Below, piece after piece: positions 34,991 through 45,103 of a stretch of DNA of 64,000 bases. The DNA lies in assembly GCA_034440615.1 (NCBI GenBank), contig JAOTOM010003994.1:143872-207871 (forward strand), given 5' to 3'. Within the stretch, counting starts at the first letter, position 1. Every line of letters begins with the position of its first letter. Origin of the DNA: Ashinkailepas kermadecensis (lineage: Eukaryota; Arthropoda; Thecostraca; Neolepadidae). Both the position numbers and the translations under genes were made by a program. A model generated the notes under the pieces. The model saw only the letters and a list, made by a program, of their open reading frames with translations. It made no database searches and was not told the origin of the DNA.

Positions 34991-35250
34991 GATACGGAAG
35001 AGAATGTGAAGTGAAGTGGAGACTGTGCCAAGCAGCCGAAAGTAATGTCTGCTTGACACCGGGATACGTGGACAGTGCGTGTGGTATGTTCGTATTTAAG
35101 TAACTGACGGAGAAAGAGAGAGATATAGAAAAGCTATCAGGCACAACATATGGCATGGGAAGACGGTGGCAGGTATGAGGTAAGTATAGAGGAGACGAAG
35201 CCGCGCTGCGGCATTCATGAAAGGCAGTGTGAAGAAGGAACGGTACATCG

Positions 35251-35365
35251 ACAGGAAGCTATGAGAGGAAGAACATGAACGGGAAGCTGGGCGAGGAAGC
35301 ATATGATCAAGAAGCTTGGCAATGAAAAACATGATCGGGAAGCTGGGTGAGGAAGACCGACAGCA
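35251..35365. repeat. Degenerate 27-32-bp repeat
   Basis: GAAGCT followed by a GGCGAGGAAG-like motif recurs at about 35251, 35283, 35311 and 35338. Confidence 0.65.
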
Positions 35366-35564
35366 ATAGACCTGGTGCAGAGCAGTGTCTGGTGCAGAGC
35401 GGCGGGTAAAGAGGAAACGTTAGTTATGTCTAGATGTAGTGATCCAGGTCTAAATGTTGATGCCAGAGCTCGGACTTGTCACTGCACACTGGTGATGAGG
35501 GGATTCCAGAGTTCGGGCTCGAGACAGAAGCGGCACCGAGATACACAGAGGACGGGCATGATCA

Positions 35565-35667
35565 GCTGTCTGTTGCAGCTGTCTGCTGCAGCTGTCCGCT
35601 GCGCCTGTCTGTTGCAGCTGTCTGCTGCGGCTTTCTGTTCCAGCTGTCTGCTGCAGCTGGTGCTGCA
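35565..35667. repeat. 15-bp minisatellite
   Basis: CTGTCTGCTGCAG-type units about 15 bp long, roughly seven copies, with one or two substitutions each. Confidence 0.85.
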
Positions 35668-35679
35668 GCGATACGTAGC

Positions 35680-36740
35680 ACTGGTTGCATGTGCATGCTG
35701 TGACGCGATAAAAAAAATGGAGCAGACTTTGAAAGGTTCGGAAGGCAATAATTGCATGAAGAGTTAATTCATTGCATGCTATTTATATGGAAGGCAATAA
35801 TTACACTGGCAGTTCGTACGCCTCGAATGAGCTGGAATGCGCCTGAAATCTCGCTTCATTTTGCGAAAACGATGTCGGCAGGTTGAATAGTGAATTGTTT
35901 GTGCTGTTGACACAAGTTTCTCACGGTTAGCACAACACGTGGGAACAGCACGTCGCTTTTTCTACGACTTTTTTCGCAGACGACTCGCATAATTTCACAA
36001 CGCATGGCGAACAAACCTCTCGCATACGTCGTTCATTTCCTCAGCGATTCTATATTATAAATCATACCACACTATGTAACGATGCAATTGACGACATTTT
36101 CACAGCACAACTAATGTATCCAGACACGCCCACGATAGCAACCAGCGCCAGGGGACTCTAAGCAAGATCACGCAATCAAGATCCAGCAAGCAAGATGAAC
36201 AACATAGCGATAATGTCGCGAACTATTGCAATGGTGACAATAATATCAAGTCTCTTGCTCGTGCCTATTAATGCATTACTCTCGAACAGTATCCTTAAAT
36301 AACTCCCCGGAATGCAGCTGATGCATTTTTAGACGCGCCGAGTGCCACACTGATGCTTATGTCAGCACTGACTTTCCACAGATGCCAAAGTAACTGGTAT
36401 TTGGGACTGGAACATGTGTCGCTGATTATGATATATGATACAGCATTACGGTTTCGTCGAGCAGGGCAGCGACAAACATACGTCCAAGATTGAGAGGTGC
36501 TCGTCTATACACAGCTTCGTTGCAAATGCAGCCTGCGTTTAACTTCTGGACAATGTCCCGCTCTAAAAGCGAGTGCCAACAATCTTCAGGTCAACCTTCG
36601 CAACCAACGACAGGCATGCTAAGCAAACAAAGCTGCCAAAGTTTGTTTGTATCGTTAAATCAATGGATAACCGGAGCACTGGGGCACAAATTGTTCCAAA
36701 TGTCGCGTGAAAGGGGGGGGAATCTCACTGTTAATGCTCC
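35680..36740. other. No gene recognised
   Basis: AT/GC-balanced DNA. Nothing beyond short unsupported frames. Confidence 0.5.
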
Positions 36741-36744
36741 TATC

Positions 36745-36985
36745 CGCAACAGCCAATCGCAGCCGCCCGCCTATCAAACCAACCAATCACCGCTGCACGC
36801 CTACCCGCACCGACCAATAGCAGCGCGTTCAGTATTTCGCATTGAATTACCACATTGTCGTTGTCAATGTGGCCGGTGTGCATGTCATGGAGTCGGCTCC
36901 TCCCAGTACGACAGGTCGACGACAGGTAGCGTAACACTGCCGCACGGTTGTGGAAGGTTGTCGCTAGATGGCAACAGCATCGGCC
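36745..36985 (+). promoter_or_regulatory. Possible CCAAT-box cluster upstream of a short open frame
   Basis: CCAAT occurs at 36753-36757, 36783-36787 and 36814-36818, about 30 bp apart, in locally GC-rich sequence. An ATG in good context (CTAGATGGCAAC) follows at 36968 and opens a frame beginning MATASAAAVLPSRCLRC. The frame soon enters the GTCACGTCA repeat, so a first exon with a donor before about 37080 is possible but unproven. Confidence 0.3.
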
Positions 36986-37082
36986 GCGGCTGTACTTCCC
37001 TCACGTTGTCTGAGGTGTCGCAGAGCACGCGAGCCAGGTTTGTTTTCCGCAGCTGTTGCAGCTGCTCTGGAAACGTCGGTCC

Positions 37083-37390
37083 GCCACGTCAGATCACGTC
37101 ATGTCAGGTCACGTCACGTCAGGCAACGTCATGCCAGGTCAGGTCAGGTCACGTCAATTTACGTCACGTCATATCACGTTACGTCAGTTCAGGTCACGTC
37201 ACGTCACGTCAGGTCATGCCACGTCATGCCAGATCGCGTCAGGTAATGTCAGGTCACGTCAGGTCACGTCATTCCACGTCAGGTCACGTTACGTCAGATA
37301 ATGTCAGGTCAGGTCACGTCATGTTAGGTCACGTCATCTCAGGTCACATCATGTCAGGCCACGTCATGTCCGGTCACGTCTTGTCAGGCT
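37083..37390. repeat. 10-bp GGTCACGTCA minisatellite
   Basis: About 300 bp of 5- and 10-bp variants of GGTCACGTCA, containing many ACGTCA (CRE half-site) motifs. Irregular phasing. Confidence 0.93.
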
Positions 37391-37859
37391 GGCTCCAGCT
37401 GGACCAAGTCCGATCAATTTTGTTCGCCATTCACTTCAGTTCGAATTCGGTGTGAAAATAGTGGCTGACAACCCGCATCACGTGGTAGCAAATAATGCCT
37501 AAATGCGTGGAAGAAAATGTATGACATGAAATGGCAAAAATGTAAAATGAAGTACCCCAGCTCCGATTGGTTTGAGAATGAACAGTGCACCAAATGACGC
37601 ATTGTCATTTGCGGCTCGGACTGGTTTTGAGAAACTTAATGCTGAAATATGCATCGGTGGTACATACATCTCTGTCTGGCGGCGCGCGAAGTTGCAACAT
37701 CACCTCGGTGGTGATCCCACTCACACATAGTGGACGTATCGTGGCACAACATACACATACCCCGTCAGCTAGGGTCGGCACGACCCAGGGCTCGCCCTCC
37801 AGTGCGGCACGAGCCGAAATGATTCAGAGAGTAACATTCAGAGATTAACATTCAGGGAA

Positions 37860-38058
37860 CCCATCGCTCTGGACCCATCACCCCAGCTCAACCATCCAGC
37901 TCAACCATCCAGCTCAACCATCGCTCATGCCCCATCACTCAACCCAACCATCCAGCTCAACCATCGCTCAGGCATCACTCAACTCAACCATCTAGCTCAA
38001 CCATCCAGCTCAGCCATCCAGCTCAACCATCGCCCAGGCCCCATCACTCACCTCAACC
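37860..38058. repeat. CCAGCTCAACCAT minisatellite (left part)
   Basis: Irregular repeats of CATCCAGCTCAAC and CATCGCTCAGGCCCCATCAC. The array resumes at 38214-38290 after a SINE insertion. Confidence 0.9.
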
Positions 38059-38213
38059 GGTGGTTGTTGGTTTTACGACACGTCGACTGTTGAGTCATGT
38101 AGCGTCGGCAATATCTCACGCCGATTGGATGCGGGCGAAAAGTAGCGACATGTGAGACTCGAACCCACAATCATTCGATTGTGAGACGGGCAACCTACCC
38201 CTGGACTACTCGT
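38059..38213 (-). mobile_element. tRNA-derived SINE, third full copy
   Basis: About 155 bp, inserted into the CCAGCTCAACCAT array. The minus strand has a B-box-like GGGTTCGAGTCTC and the 3' core GTCGACGTGTCGTAAAACC. Flanking target duplication is obscured because the array itself is repetitive (CTCAACC left, CTCAGCC right). Confidence 0.88.
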
Positions 38214-38318
38214 CCCTACGTCCATCTCAGCCATCAAGCTCAACCATCCAGCTCAACCATCCAGCTCAACCATCGCTCCGGCCCCGCCAAAGCCCCACTC
38301 GTCAGACCGTTCACGCAC

Positions 38319-38488
38319 CGGGAGTGAAGCGCAGCCGCGGGTCGGCCGTCTCGTACCAGAACCGGTCGCCGGTCTTCAGCCGCACGAATTGGTCAGTCAG
38401 CAGGCAGGCGAAGGTCGGCCCGACCACGGCGCCATCTATCGGCGCCTCCAGCAACCAGCCCACGTATAAGTCGACGTGGTCCACCGAT
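38319..38488 (-). CDS. Heme peroxidase exon H
   Basis: Acceptor GCCTCGACAG, then [33 protein letters not shown] and [17 protein letters not shown], donor CCCG|GTGCGT. This is the GP-T-ACL--DQF-RL--GDRFWYE signature of the family. The 170-nt exon begins with one base that completes an Arg codon from exon G and ends in phase 1. It is the last exon found on the minus strand; the expected next exon is at 34370 on the opposite strand. Confidence 0.92.
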
Positions 38489-38865
38489 CTGTCGAGGCGC
38501 ACGCGGTTAGGCGAGCGGGCGATTTACCACTTGCTACTCGGTGAACGGAAGCGATTTGAAGAGAACAGCGAACGCGCCTCCGAATGGTCGATCGCGTTTT
38601 TGTAAGCTGCTTTCACCGCTGCTTGCATTCTATCTCCATCTGCATTGCGACGCCCTCAGCTCGCCGATTCACTAGTGTAGTGATTCTTATTTTGTATTCC
38701 CATATTATTATGATATTCCATGCCTTACAAAGCACCTCCAAAATAGCACGCATGATATGGTATATGTTAGAATATATAGTGGTGATCTGTTTTATCTTGG
38801 CATATATTGTGGTGACCTTTGATAACTTGACATATTTTAGCGAATTTTTAGCCGATATTTTAACA

Positions 38866-38870
<5 letters not shown>

Positions 38871-38929
<59 letters not shown>
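38871..38929. repeat. (AT)n microsatellite
   Basis: About 29 AT dinucleotides in an intron of the peroxidase gene. Confidence 0.97.
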
Positions 38930-38934
<5 letters not shown>

Positions 38935-39055
38935 ACGTACGTTTTGGTATATTTCACAGTATTATATCGCTCCTACTATAGGACTCATGCCGTCTGCTTA
39001 TGCCTCAACTCAAGCTTACACCTCACACGTCTCCACGGGTCCGGCGTCGCCTCAC

Positions 39056-39280
39056 CTGTACACCGTCTGCAGCTGGTCCACCTGGCCGGGCTGGCGCACC
39101 AGCCGGCGCAGGTGTGCGAAGCTGGCGGCCGGCGGCAGGCCGCACGCGCGCCGCCACACGTTGTAGGCCGGCAGGCCGTGGTCGCGGCCACGCTGCACGT
39201 TTATTGCGCCAAGGTGGAGCCCGACCGGCGCCCCGTCGCGACGGGGCCGACGCGTCGGCCTCGAACAGGTGCGCCGCAAT
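39056..39280 (-). CDS. Heme peroxidase exon G (contains a frame change)
   Basis: Acceptor CTGTCACCAG, then [13 protein letters not shown] in one frame and [19 protein letters not shown] followed by [14 protein letters not shown] in another, ending at [21 protein letters not shown](L/I)P-YN-WR is the hallmark of animal heme peroxidases. The exon is 225 nt, where a length of 3n+2 would join exon H in frame, so about one extra base (or two missing) lies near 39235-39260 in a C/G-rich run. Both splice junctions otherwise match their neighbours. Either a frameshift mutation or a sequencing error. Confidence 0.9.
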
Positions 39281-39990
39281 CTGGTGACAGGTGGTACGTG
39301 GTCTGCTGACAGGTGGGCCGTGGTCTGTTGACAGGTGGGCCGTGGTCTGTTGACAGGTGGGCCGTGGTCTGTTGACAGGTGGGCCGTGGTGTATTGACAG
39401 GTGCGCCGTAATCTGTTGACAAGCGGACCGTGGTCTATTGACAGGTGGTCCGTGGTCTGTTGGCAGGCGGACCGTGGTCTGTTGACAGGCGGACCGTGGT
39501 CTGTTGACAGGCGGACCGTGGTCTGTTGACAGGCGGACCGTGGTCTGTTGACAGATGATCCGTGATCTGTTGACATGTGGAGGTGGATGTTGACAGATGG
39601 ACCGTGGTCTGTTGACAGGTGTGTCGTGGTTTGTTGAACGGTGAGGCATGGTCTATTGGCAGGTGGTCCGTGGTCTGTTGACAGGCATGCCGTGGTATGC
39701 TGACATGTGTGTCCTGGTATGTTGACAGGTGTGTCATGGTCTGTTGATAAGTGAGGATGGTCTGTTGACAGGCGTGTCGTAGTCTGTTGACAGGCATGCT
39801 GTGGTATGTTGACATGTGTGGCATGGTATGTTGACAGGTTTGTCGTGGTCTGCTGACATGTGGGTGTGGTCTGTCGCCAGGTGAGTCAGGCTGTGCTGCC
39901 AGATGGTTAGCGGTCTGCTGACAGGTGATCCCTGGTCTGTTGACGCATGGCTTTAGGATAGATTGGCTGTGGTCTGTTGACAGGTGGGCG
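39281..39990. repeat. 22-bp minisatellite abutting the exon G acceptor
   Basis: About 32 units of CTGTTGACAGGTGGGCCGTG plus GT (22 bp; anchors at 39303, 39325 and 39347). Exon G's acceptor CACCTGTCACCAG is itself the last array unit on the minus strand, and a copy resembling the exon start (GGTGCGCCGTAATCTG) occurs again near 39400. Confidence 0.95.
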
Positions 39991-40167
39991 CGGTCTGTTG
40001 GCGAACCGACCGTGACCAGTCAGTAAATGGTCAACGACCATTTACGACAACAAAAATTCAGCATGACAAGGGCACTACGACCGGGAACTTCTCCACCAAA
40101 AAAGCAGCACCACACAGCAAGCAGCACCAGCTCCACCAGCTCGCGACGCGACACGACCTGTGCTGAC

Positions 40168-40335
40168 CTGGGAGGTCAGGTGACCGTCGACGGCTCTGCT
40201 GCACGAGCTCAGCTGGCCGAGCACCAGGTTGTCCAGCTGGGTCGGCTGGTACAGCCGCGTCGGGTTGAAGTAGAAGCGGTGCAGCTGCGTGAAGCTCTTC
40301 GTCTTGCCGAACGGGCCCAGCAGTTTGATCAGGCC
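40168..40335 (-). CDS. Heme peroxidase exon F
   Basis: 56 codons in phase 0 at both ends: acceptor CGTCTCAG, then GLIKLLGPFG, LHRFYFNPTRLYQP, QLDNLVLGQL and HLTSQ, donor CAG|GTCAGC. Corresponds to the family segment 'FF-P--L----G-D-LL-GL'. It joins exon G in frame (LTSQ + IAAHLF). Confidence 0.88.
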
Positions 40336-41068
40336 CTGAGACGACGTGAGCCAGGGTATCAAGGCAAGGTGATGGAAGATAATATAAAGCCGCCCAGTTG
40401 GGAACACGGGGTCGGGTGGCACCCAGGGTGTTGATTTCTGCGATTTTTTTTTTGTGGGGGGGGGGGAGCGCAAAATAAATGAAGGCAATGGGCAACCCTA
40501 AAAACCAAACCAAATCAAACCAAACCAAACCAATCCAAACTAAACCGAACCTGATCGAGCCTAACTTAACGTAACCTGCCCAAACCTAACCAACCTACCT
40601 AACACAGCACAGCCTATCATTGCCTAACCCACAGAGGCTTCATAACACAAAACCTATGAACGTTCGCTTGCCAAAGCCTACGGATATTGGACTCTGTTTC
40701 TTATGACGGCATACGAAATGAACGTCCCTGCTTCGTCGCGGCAAAGCGTGAAAGATGATCATATTCCTCCACTGAAGCCGATAGGTATCCATCTTTGAGT
40801 GAAGGACCGTTTGATATTCCACTTTTATTAGTGGACGGCCTTGTTTTTGCTGATTAGTGGATGATTTTTCTGGTCTTTATGTAACAACGTATGCGCCCAA
40901 CAATTTGGTTGTTATCGTCTTCGTCATTCGTCACTCGGAAGTGGCCCAGTCAAACCCAATGCACGCTCCTCAATGTCACGTAGTGCACACAACTTCACTG
41001 AGGATACCCACAACGGCTGTCCGTGTGGGGAGCAGGTGCATACCTTCCTTGGCATGACATGTCTTGTA
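40336..41068. other. Peroxidase intron; no separate gene
   Basis: Contains a G run (40456-40467) and an AACC/CAAAC-rich low-complexity tract (40500-40610). Nothing coding recognised. Confidence 0.6.
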
Positions 41069-41277
41069 CCTGGATCTGATTATTATGTCACACACCTGAG
41101 TCTGGCTACTACGTCACACACCTAGATCTGACTATTACCTCACACACCTGGATCCGCCTATGACGCCACACACCTGGATCGGGCTATGATGTCGCACACC
41201 TGGATCGGGCTATCACCTCACGCAACTGGATGCGCCTATGATGTGTCACACACCTGGATCGGGCTATGACGTCACAC
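41069..41277. repeat. 26-bp minisatellite at the exon E donor
   Basis: CCTGGATC-type anchors at 41069, 41096, 41121, 41147, 41173, 41199, 41225, 41253 and 41279, about 26 bp apart. On the minus strand each unit offers a GATCCAG|GTGTGTGAC donor-like site; the outermost copy overlaps the end of exon E. Confidence 0.92.
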
Positions 41278-41414
41278 ACCTGGATCTGACTGTCCGAAGC
41301 GGAAAGCGGCCGTGGCGAACACGTTGGCTATGGCGGGGTCGATAGCATCAGAGTAGCCGGTGAAGTAGCCGCTGGTGGCGGGCGTCAGGCCGGCTACGGT
41401 AACCAGTTCGGCAC
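41278..41414 (-). CDS. Heme peroxidase exon E (proximal heme-ligand region)
   Basis: Acceptor GCTACCTCAG in phase 1 gives AELVTVAGLTPATSGYF, then GYSDAIDPAIANVFAT and AAFRFG. The family motif here is NVF-TAAFRFGH, where the His is the proximal heme ligand. This copy reads FRFGQS if the exon runs to the GTGTGA donor that keeps frame with exon F. A donor-like GTCAGA directly after 'FRFG + CA' would split that codon and could restore His, but it does not match exon F's phase. The end at 41278 is therefore provisional. Confidence 0.85.
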
Positions 41415-41879
41415 CTGAGGTAGCCGCAGACAGTCATGGTCGGGGCGGTGTAGCAGGGTGGGGATACAGTCATGGTGGTCTTCTTTTTGAACTCGCCAGG
41501 AACGAATTAAGGATGGAGAGGACAGGTCGCGACAAAAAAAAACAGAAGTACACTGGAAGTACACAAAAACAACGTACATACACCACGGAATGTAGGAGGG
41601 CCAGCTACTGTAAGAGGACCGGTTGCCCGCCTACCTGGGAGACATGAGAGGGGCGATGTCCTCCAACAATACCAAGAGAATACGTATGGGTGTCGCCACG
41701 GCAATTGGTGGGGGGATGCCTCGTGATATTTAACATCATGCATGTGGCATTACATGGAAAACTCGACCTATAAACCCTCTGCTACCCTCTATCCAACAGG
41801 AAAAGGACAGAAAATTTGCATGCACTCGGCTTCAACCATGAACCAAAAGCCATGCGAGAGCGTCCATCTGGTAATCTTT

Positions 41880-42140
41880 TCCCAGTATTCACCTACTCGT
41901 ATCCCCGTTGGATGACCTGAGGGAGAGCATGCCTACCGAGCAGCAGGAGGTACTTGTTGGTCGTGATCCCGGTACTCGTATTCCAGTGGGATGCCCCGAG
42001 GGAGAGCATGTCTACCGAGTAGCAGGAGGCACCCGTTGGCCATGATCCCAGAATTCGTAACCCAGTTGGATGTCCTGAGGGACAGCATGCCTACCGAGCA
42101 ACAGTGGTAGGCACTCATTGGCCGTGATCACAGCATTCAC
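41880..42140. repeat. 79-bp tandem copies of the exon D end plus donor
   Basis: CTACCGAG anchors at 41933, 42012 and 42091 (79 bp apart). The true exon D end has the same motif at 42226. Each unit repeats about 30 bp equivalent to exon D's last codons and donor (minus strand CTGCTGCTCG|GTAGGC, degraded) plus about 45 bp of intron. Confidence 0.88.
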
Positions 42141-42229
42141 AGTATCTATTCATCCACAGTATCCATCCACAATATAGTAACTATTCTATCGGTATTTCAG
42201 TGGGATGTCCTGAGCGAGAGCACGCCTAC

Positions 42230-42427
42230 CGAGCAGCAGCGGCAGGTACTCGCTGGCCGTGATGTGCTGAACCATTGCCACGGTGATGCGGCGACTCTCC
42301 TGGAACAGCCGCTCGTCGTCCCATTGCGGGTTGAGCTCGGCCAGCTCGGCCGCCACCAGGTTGTGCTGGCGCACCCACAGGGTGTGGGCGACCGTCAGCG
42401 AGATCTGCTCGTTCACTCGCGAGTCGC
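42230..42427 (-). CDS. Heme peroxidase exon D (catalytic Arg-Glu)
   Basis: 198 nt, phase 1 at both ends. Acceptor CCGCCGGCAG; protein DSRVNEQISLTVAHTLWVRQ, then LAELNPQWDDERLFQE and ITASEYLPLLLG; donor CTCG|GTAGGC. With exon C it forms CFRSGDSRVNEQ, in which R and E occupy the places of the catalytic Arg and heme-linked Glu of myeloperoxidase-type enzymes (R-x-x-E). HTLW-R-HN and W-DERLFQE-R are strongly conserved family motifs. Confidence 0.95.
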
Positions 42428-42463
42428 CTGCCGGCGGGCCGCCGCGCCGCGAAGTAGGTCAGT

Positions 42464-42598
42464 GGTCGCCGTGGCTCCAGTGGGGGTTCGGCCACGGTGG
42501 GGGTCAGGGGTCACTATAGCTCCGGTGGGGGTTTGGCCGTGATGGGGGTCAGGAGTCATCATGGCGCCGGTGGAGGTTCGGCCTTCGGCAAAGAGCAA
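42464..42598. repeat. 45-bp minisatellite next to exon D acceptor
   Basis: Three units with anchors at 42464, 42509 and 42554, each with CTCC(A/G)GTGGGGGTT(C/T)GGCC and GGGGGTCAGG. It starts 36 bp outside exon D. Confidence 0.9.
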
Positions 42599-42914
42599 GT
42601 GCTCTTCAGAGGTCAAGGGTCAGGGTGTCGCCGGGGACGTGGAGCAACGGGAAGGCTTTGAGGATCATTCAGCTTTATGATTATAAAGCAGCAGGTAAAA
42701 TTGTTGTTCAGCCCTGCATAGATTGGACAGCGTTGAGGGTTTTCCCAAGTCACATAGGAAGCCACAGTTCCCCCGCAGACACTGAATACACCATATGACT
42801 GCTCTGTGCTGCGGAGTTGCCCTACCGATGTGGGTACTGCGCTTCTGCCGTGATTCAACATGAGTGGGCTCCGTCACAATCAACATCCAGCAGCCAGTCG
42901 CCATGTGTGGAGCG

Positions 42915-43015
42915 CATAGCGTCGTGGCGAGGTATAACGTCGTGGCGAGGTATGACGTCGTGACGAGGTATGACGTCGTGACGAGGTATGACGTCGTGAC
43001 GAGGTATAACGTCTT
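42915..43015. repeat. 17-18-bp GTCGTGACGAGGTATGAC minisatellite
   Basis: About six units of GTCGTGACGAGGTATGAC or the GTCGTGGCGAGG variant, within a peroxidase intron. Confidence 0.93.
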
Positions 43016-43383
43016 CTCGTCGCCATTCCCTGGTCCGTGTGCGTCACACAGCAGGGTTTTGTTCTTCGGCTGCCCTGTGCTGCATAAAGCAGTTGACTCA
43101 AGTACAGGAAGATGTTCGACAGCGTCAAGAAGCTGCAGTGTTTCCGCGCTGGGTGCCATGGTTATATCCCGACAGATATCTGCAAAATGAAAAATAGGAA
43201 ACATTCGGGTCAACTGCCACTGCTTGCAACCTTCATTAAAATAAGCTGAACCAGTCCTGAGTGCCGACACTGCACTATGCCAAACACGGTGGAAGGCCGT
43301 TCGTGTACATAGCAGATCGGCTGCCGGGTGGCCACCGATCGGCTACCGGATGGTCGCCACTTGGCTACCGCGTCTGACCTCAC

Positions 43384-43486
43384 CCGAGCGGAAGCAGTAC
43401 CGGTCGACGGCTATCGAGGCGTTCCGGTTGCAGCCGTCGTCAGGGTCGGCGCTGATCGGCAGCAGCTCGCGGCCGTCTGACGTTGT
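43384..43486 (-). CDS. Heme peroxidase exon C
   Basis: 103 nt. Acceptor CGCTTCTGCAG in phase 0, protein TTSDGRELLPISADPDD, then RNASIAVDRYCFRSG, donor TCGG|GTGAGG in phase 1. Matches the family segment G-ELLP-----C-----CF-AGD-R. Both junctions agree with exons B and D. Confidence 0.92.
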
Positions 43487-43498
43487 CTGCAGAAGCGG

Positions 43499-43717
43499 GC
43501 GGCGACAAATCAGCGGATAGCAGCCCGCCGACAGCCAATGGGAGCGATTGTCACTCGGCCACCAAAGACAGGCGGCGACCAATCAGCAGAGAGCACCCCG
43601 CCGACGGAAAATCGGAGCGATTGTCACTCGGCCACCAAAGGCAGGCGGCGACCAATCAGCAGAGAGCACCTCGTCGTCGGCCAATGGAAGCGATTGTCTC
43701 TCAGCTACACGTTCTTG
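43499..43717. repeat. 73-bp minisatellite adjoining exon C acceptor
   Basis: GCGGCGAC anchors at 43499, 43572 and 43645. Units contain CCAATCAGCAG and GAGCGATTGTCACTCGGCC. The first unit lies about 12 bp from the exon C acceptor. The CCAAT motifs recur because of the repeat. Confidence 0.92.
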
Positions 43718-44862
43718 GTTGGATGCGTGACATCGACAAGACGATAGCAATATCGATCGCAGGTCAGTATTCAACTTGGAAGATGACGCATGCGTCCTTG
43801 CCAAGCATGAATTGCATGGATATCTGAGCAAAAACGAATTACCCACAGTTGTGATAATATCTTTTGCCTCGCTTGTCCCTGAATAATGAAAACCATGTAG
43901 GTATCATGCATGAATGGATTATAAACTGACATGCTCTCTGAAATTTGACAGCCAATCATCGGCCTTTGATCCACACTCTATTTTGCCACACTGTTAGTTT
44001 ATGCAACTACTAACTGCAGAGAGCAGCCTATCTTTTCCTTTCTCTGAAGGGATTGGTGTTGTCTTCCGACGTGCGTGAAAGTGTACCCGAAGGTCGCAAG
44101 GTGTACAATTTTGAGATGTGTACATGCAACCAGCAAACCCAAGTGGGACACATCTGGGGCGAAAATAATTCCATTTTTCAACAAAGATTCTATTCACTGA
44201 TCGCTAAGTGCATGACATAATTTAGCATCATTTCCCGGCCCAAAACACACATTTTGATTAACCCACGTGCAGTGCATGTTTTGGTGTACTTACACTCAAG
44301 AGGCTTTGGCTCTTCCTGTGCTACACAAGAAAGCTCCTTCTTTATGTCGGTTCAGAGAACGCTGGTCACACCATACACTCATCTAGGTTCTCCAGGTCAC
44401 ATCAACAGCCATGGTAGTTCTGAATCACCAAGATAAAAACAGCTGCACTGCAGAGTTCTGACCACATGCAAGCGTACGTCTCTTCTAGGCTCCATAAGAA
44501 ACTGCAATTTTCGACCGTTGTAGCCGAAGCTGCAGTTTATCTGGGTCTTCTAAAAATATGTTGTTCAACTGGTTTACTTGCGAATCTGCCGCTGCCCTGG
44601 CTCACAAAAAAACTGCGCTCCCTCAGTCACAGAAGCTGTGGTTCCCCGTGAGCTGGGAAAGGCTGCGGTTCGCTATATGCTGCAGAAGATGCCGCTGTTC
44701 TCACTGGGTTAGATAACGAGCTTACGGTTCCCCAGGTCATGCAAGAAGCCGTCGAACCACTGAGTCCCATACGACCTGCAGTTCAACTGGCACACATACG
44801 AAGACACGGTTCTCCTGGAGGATATGACTCCCCATGTTGCAGAAGATGCTGCCGGTTGCACT
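43718..44862. other. Peroxidase intron; degenerate GCTGYRGTTC-type repeats
   Basis: From about 44380 onwards, diverged copies of a roughly 40-45-bp unit (AAG..GCTGCGGTTC..) can be glimpsed. No gene seen. Confidence 0.45.
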
Positions 44863-45022
44863 GTTCCCTGGATGGCCGGTCCGCCGACAGTGTGGTTACC
44901 TGGACGGCAAGTTTGACGGAGGTGTGGTTACCCACACGGCCAGTCTGCCGGCGGTGTGGTTACCTGGACGGCCAGTCTGTCGGCTGTGTGGTTACCTGGA
45001 CGGCCAGTCTGCCGGCGGTGTG
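44863..45022. repeat. 32-bp x5 array that duplicates the exon B donor
   Basis: Units begin at 44863, 44895, 44927, 44959 and 44991, exactly 32 bp apart. On the minus strand each encodes CACACCGCCGGCAGACTGG, then CCGTCCAG|GTAAC or a variant, so the end of exon B and its splice donor are present in tandem. Three of the five keep CAG|GTAAC. Confidence 0.95.
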
Positions 45023-45103
45023 GCTACGGAGCGAGCTGAGCTGCTCGTCGCTGGACCCGTAGATGTTGGAGCCGTCGATGAAGGACGTGATCTGGTTCAT
45101 CTG
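44996..45103 (-). CDS. Heme peroxidase exon B
   Basis: Starts after CGTTAG (or after GCAG, three bases later) and reads QMNQITSFIDGSNIYGSSDE, then QLSSLRSHTAGRLAVQ, donor CAG|GTAACC, phase 0 at both ends. QLN--TS-ID-S-IYGSS is a signature of animal heme peroxidases and part of the heme and calcium environment. The last 27 bp lie inside the 32-bp array, so four further candidate donors follow downstream. Confidence 0.93.

Noticed and set aside
34196..35156. Long His/Pro-rich minus-strand frames
   Set aside because: They are antisense to the peroxidase terminal exon and run through the 59-bp minisatellite.
37056..37301. Frames of repeated RSRHV peptide
   Set aside because: Translation of the 10-bp GGTCACGTCA repeat; no independent support.
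39281..39990. Regular repeats resembling a CRISPR array
   Set aside because: Units are contiguous 22-bp copies without distinct spacers, in an animal gene intron.
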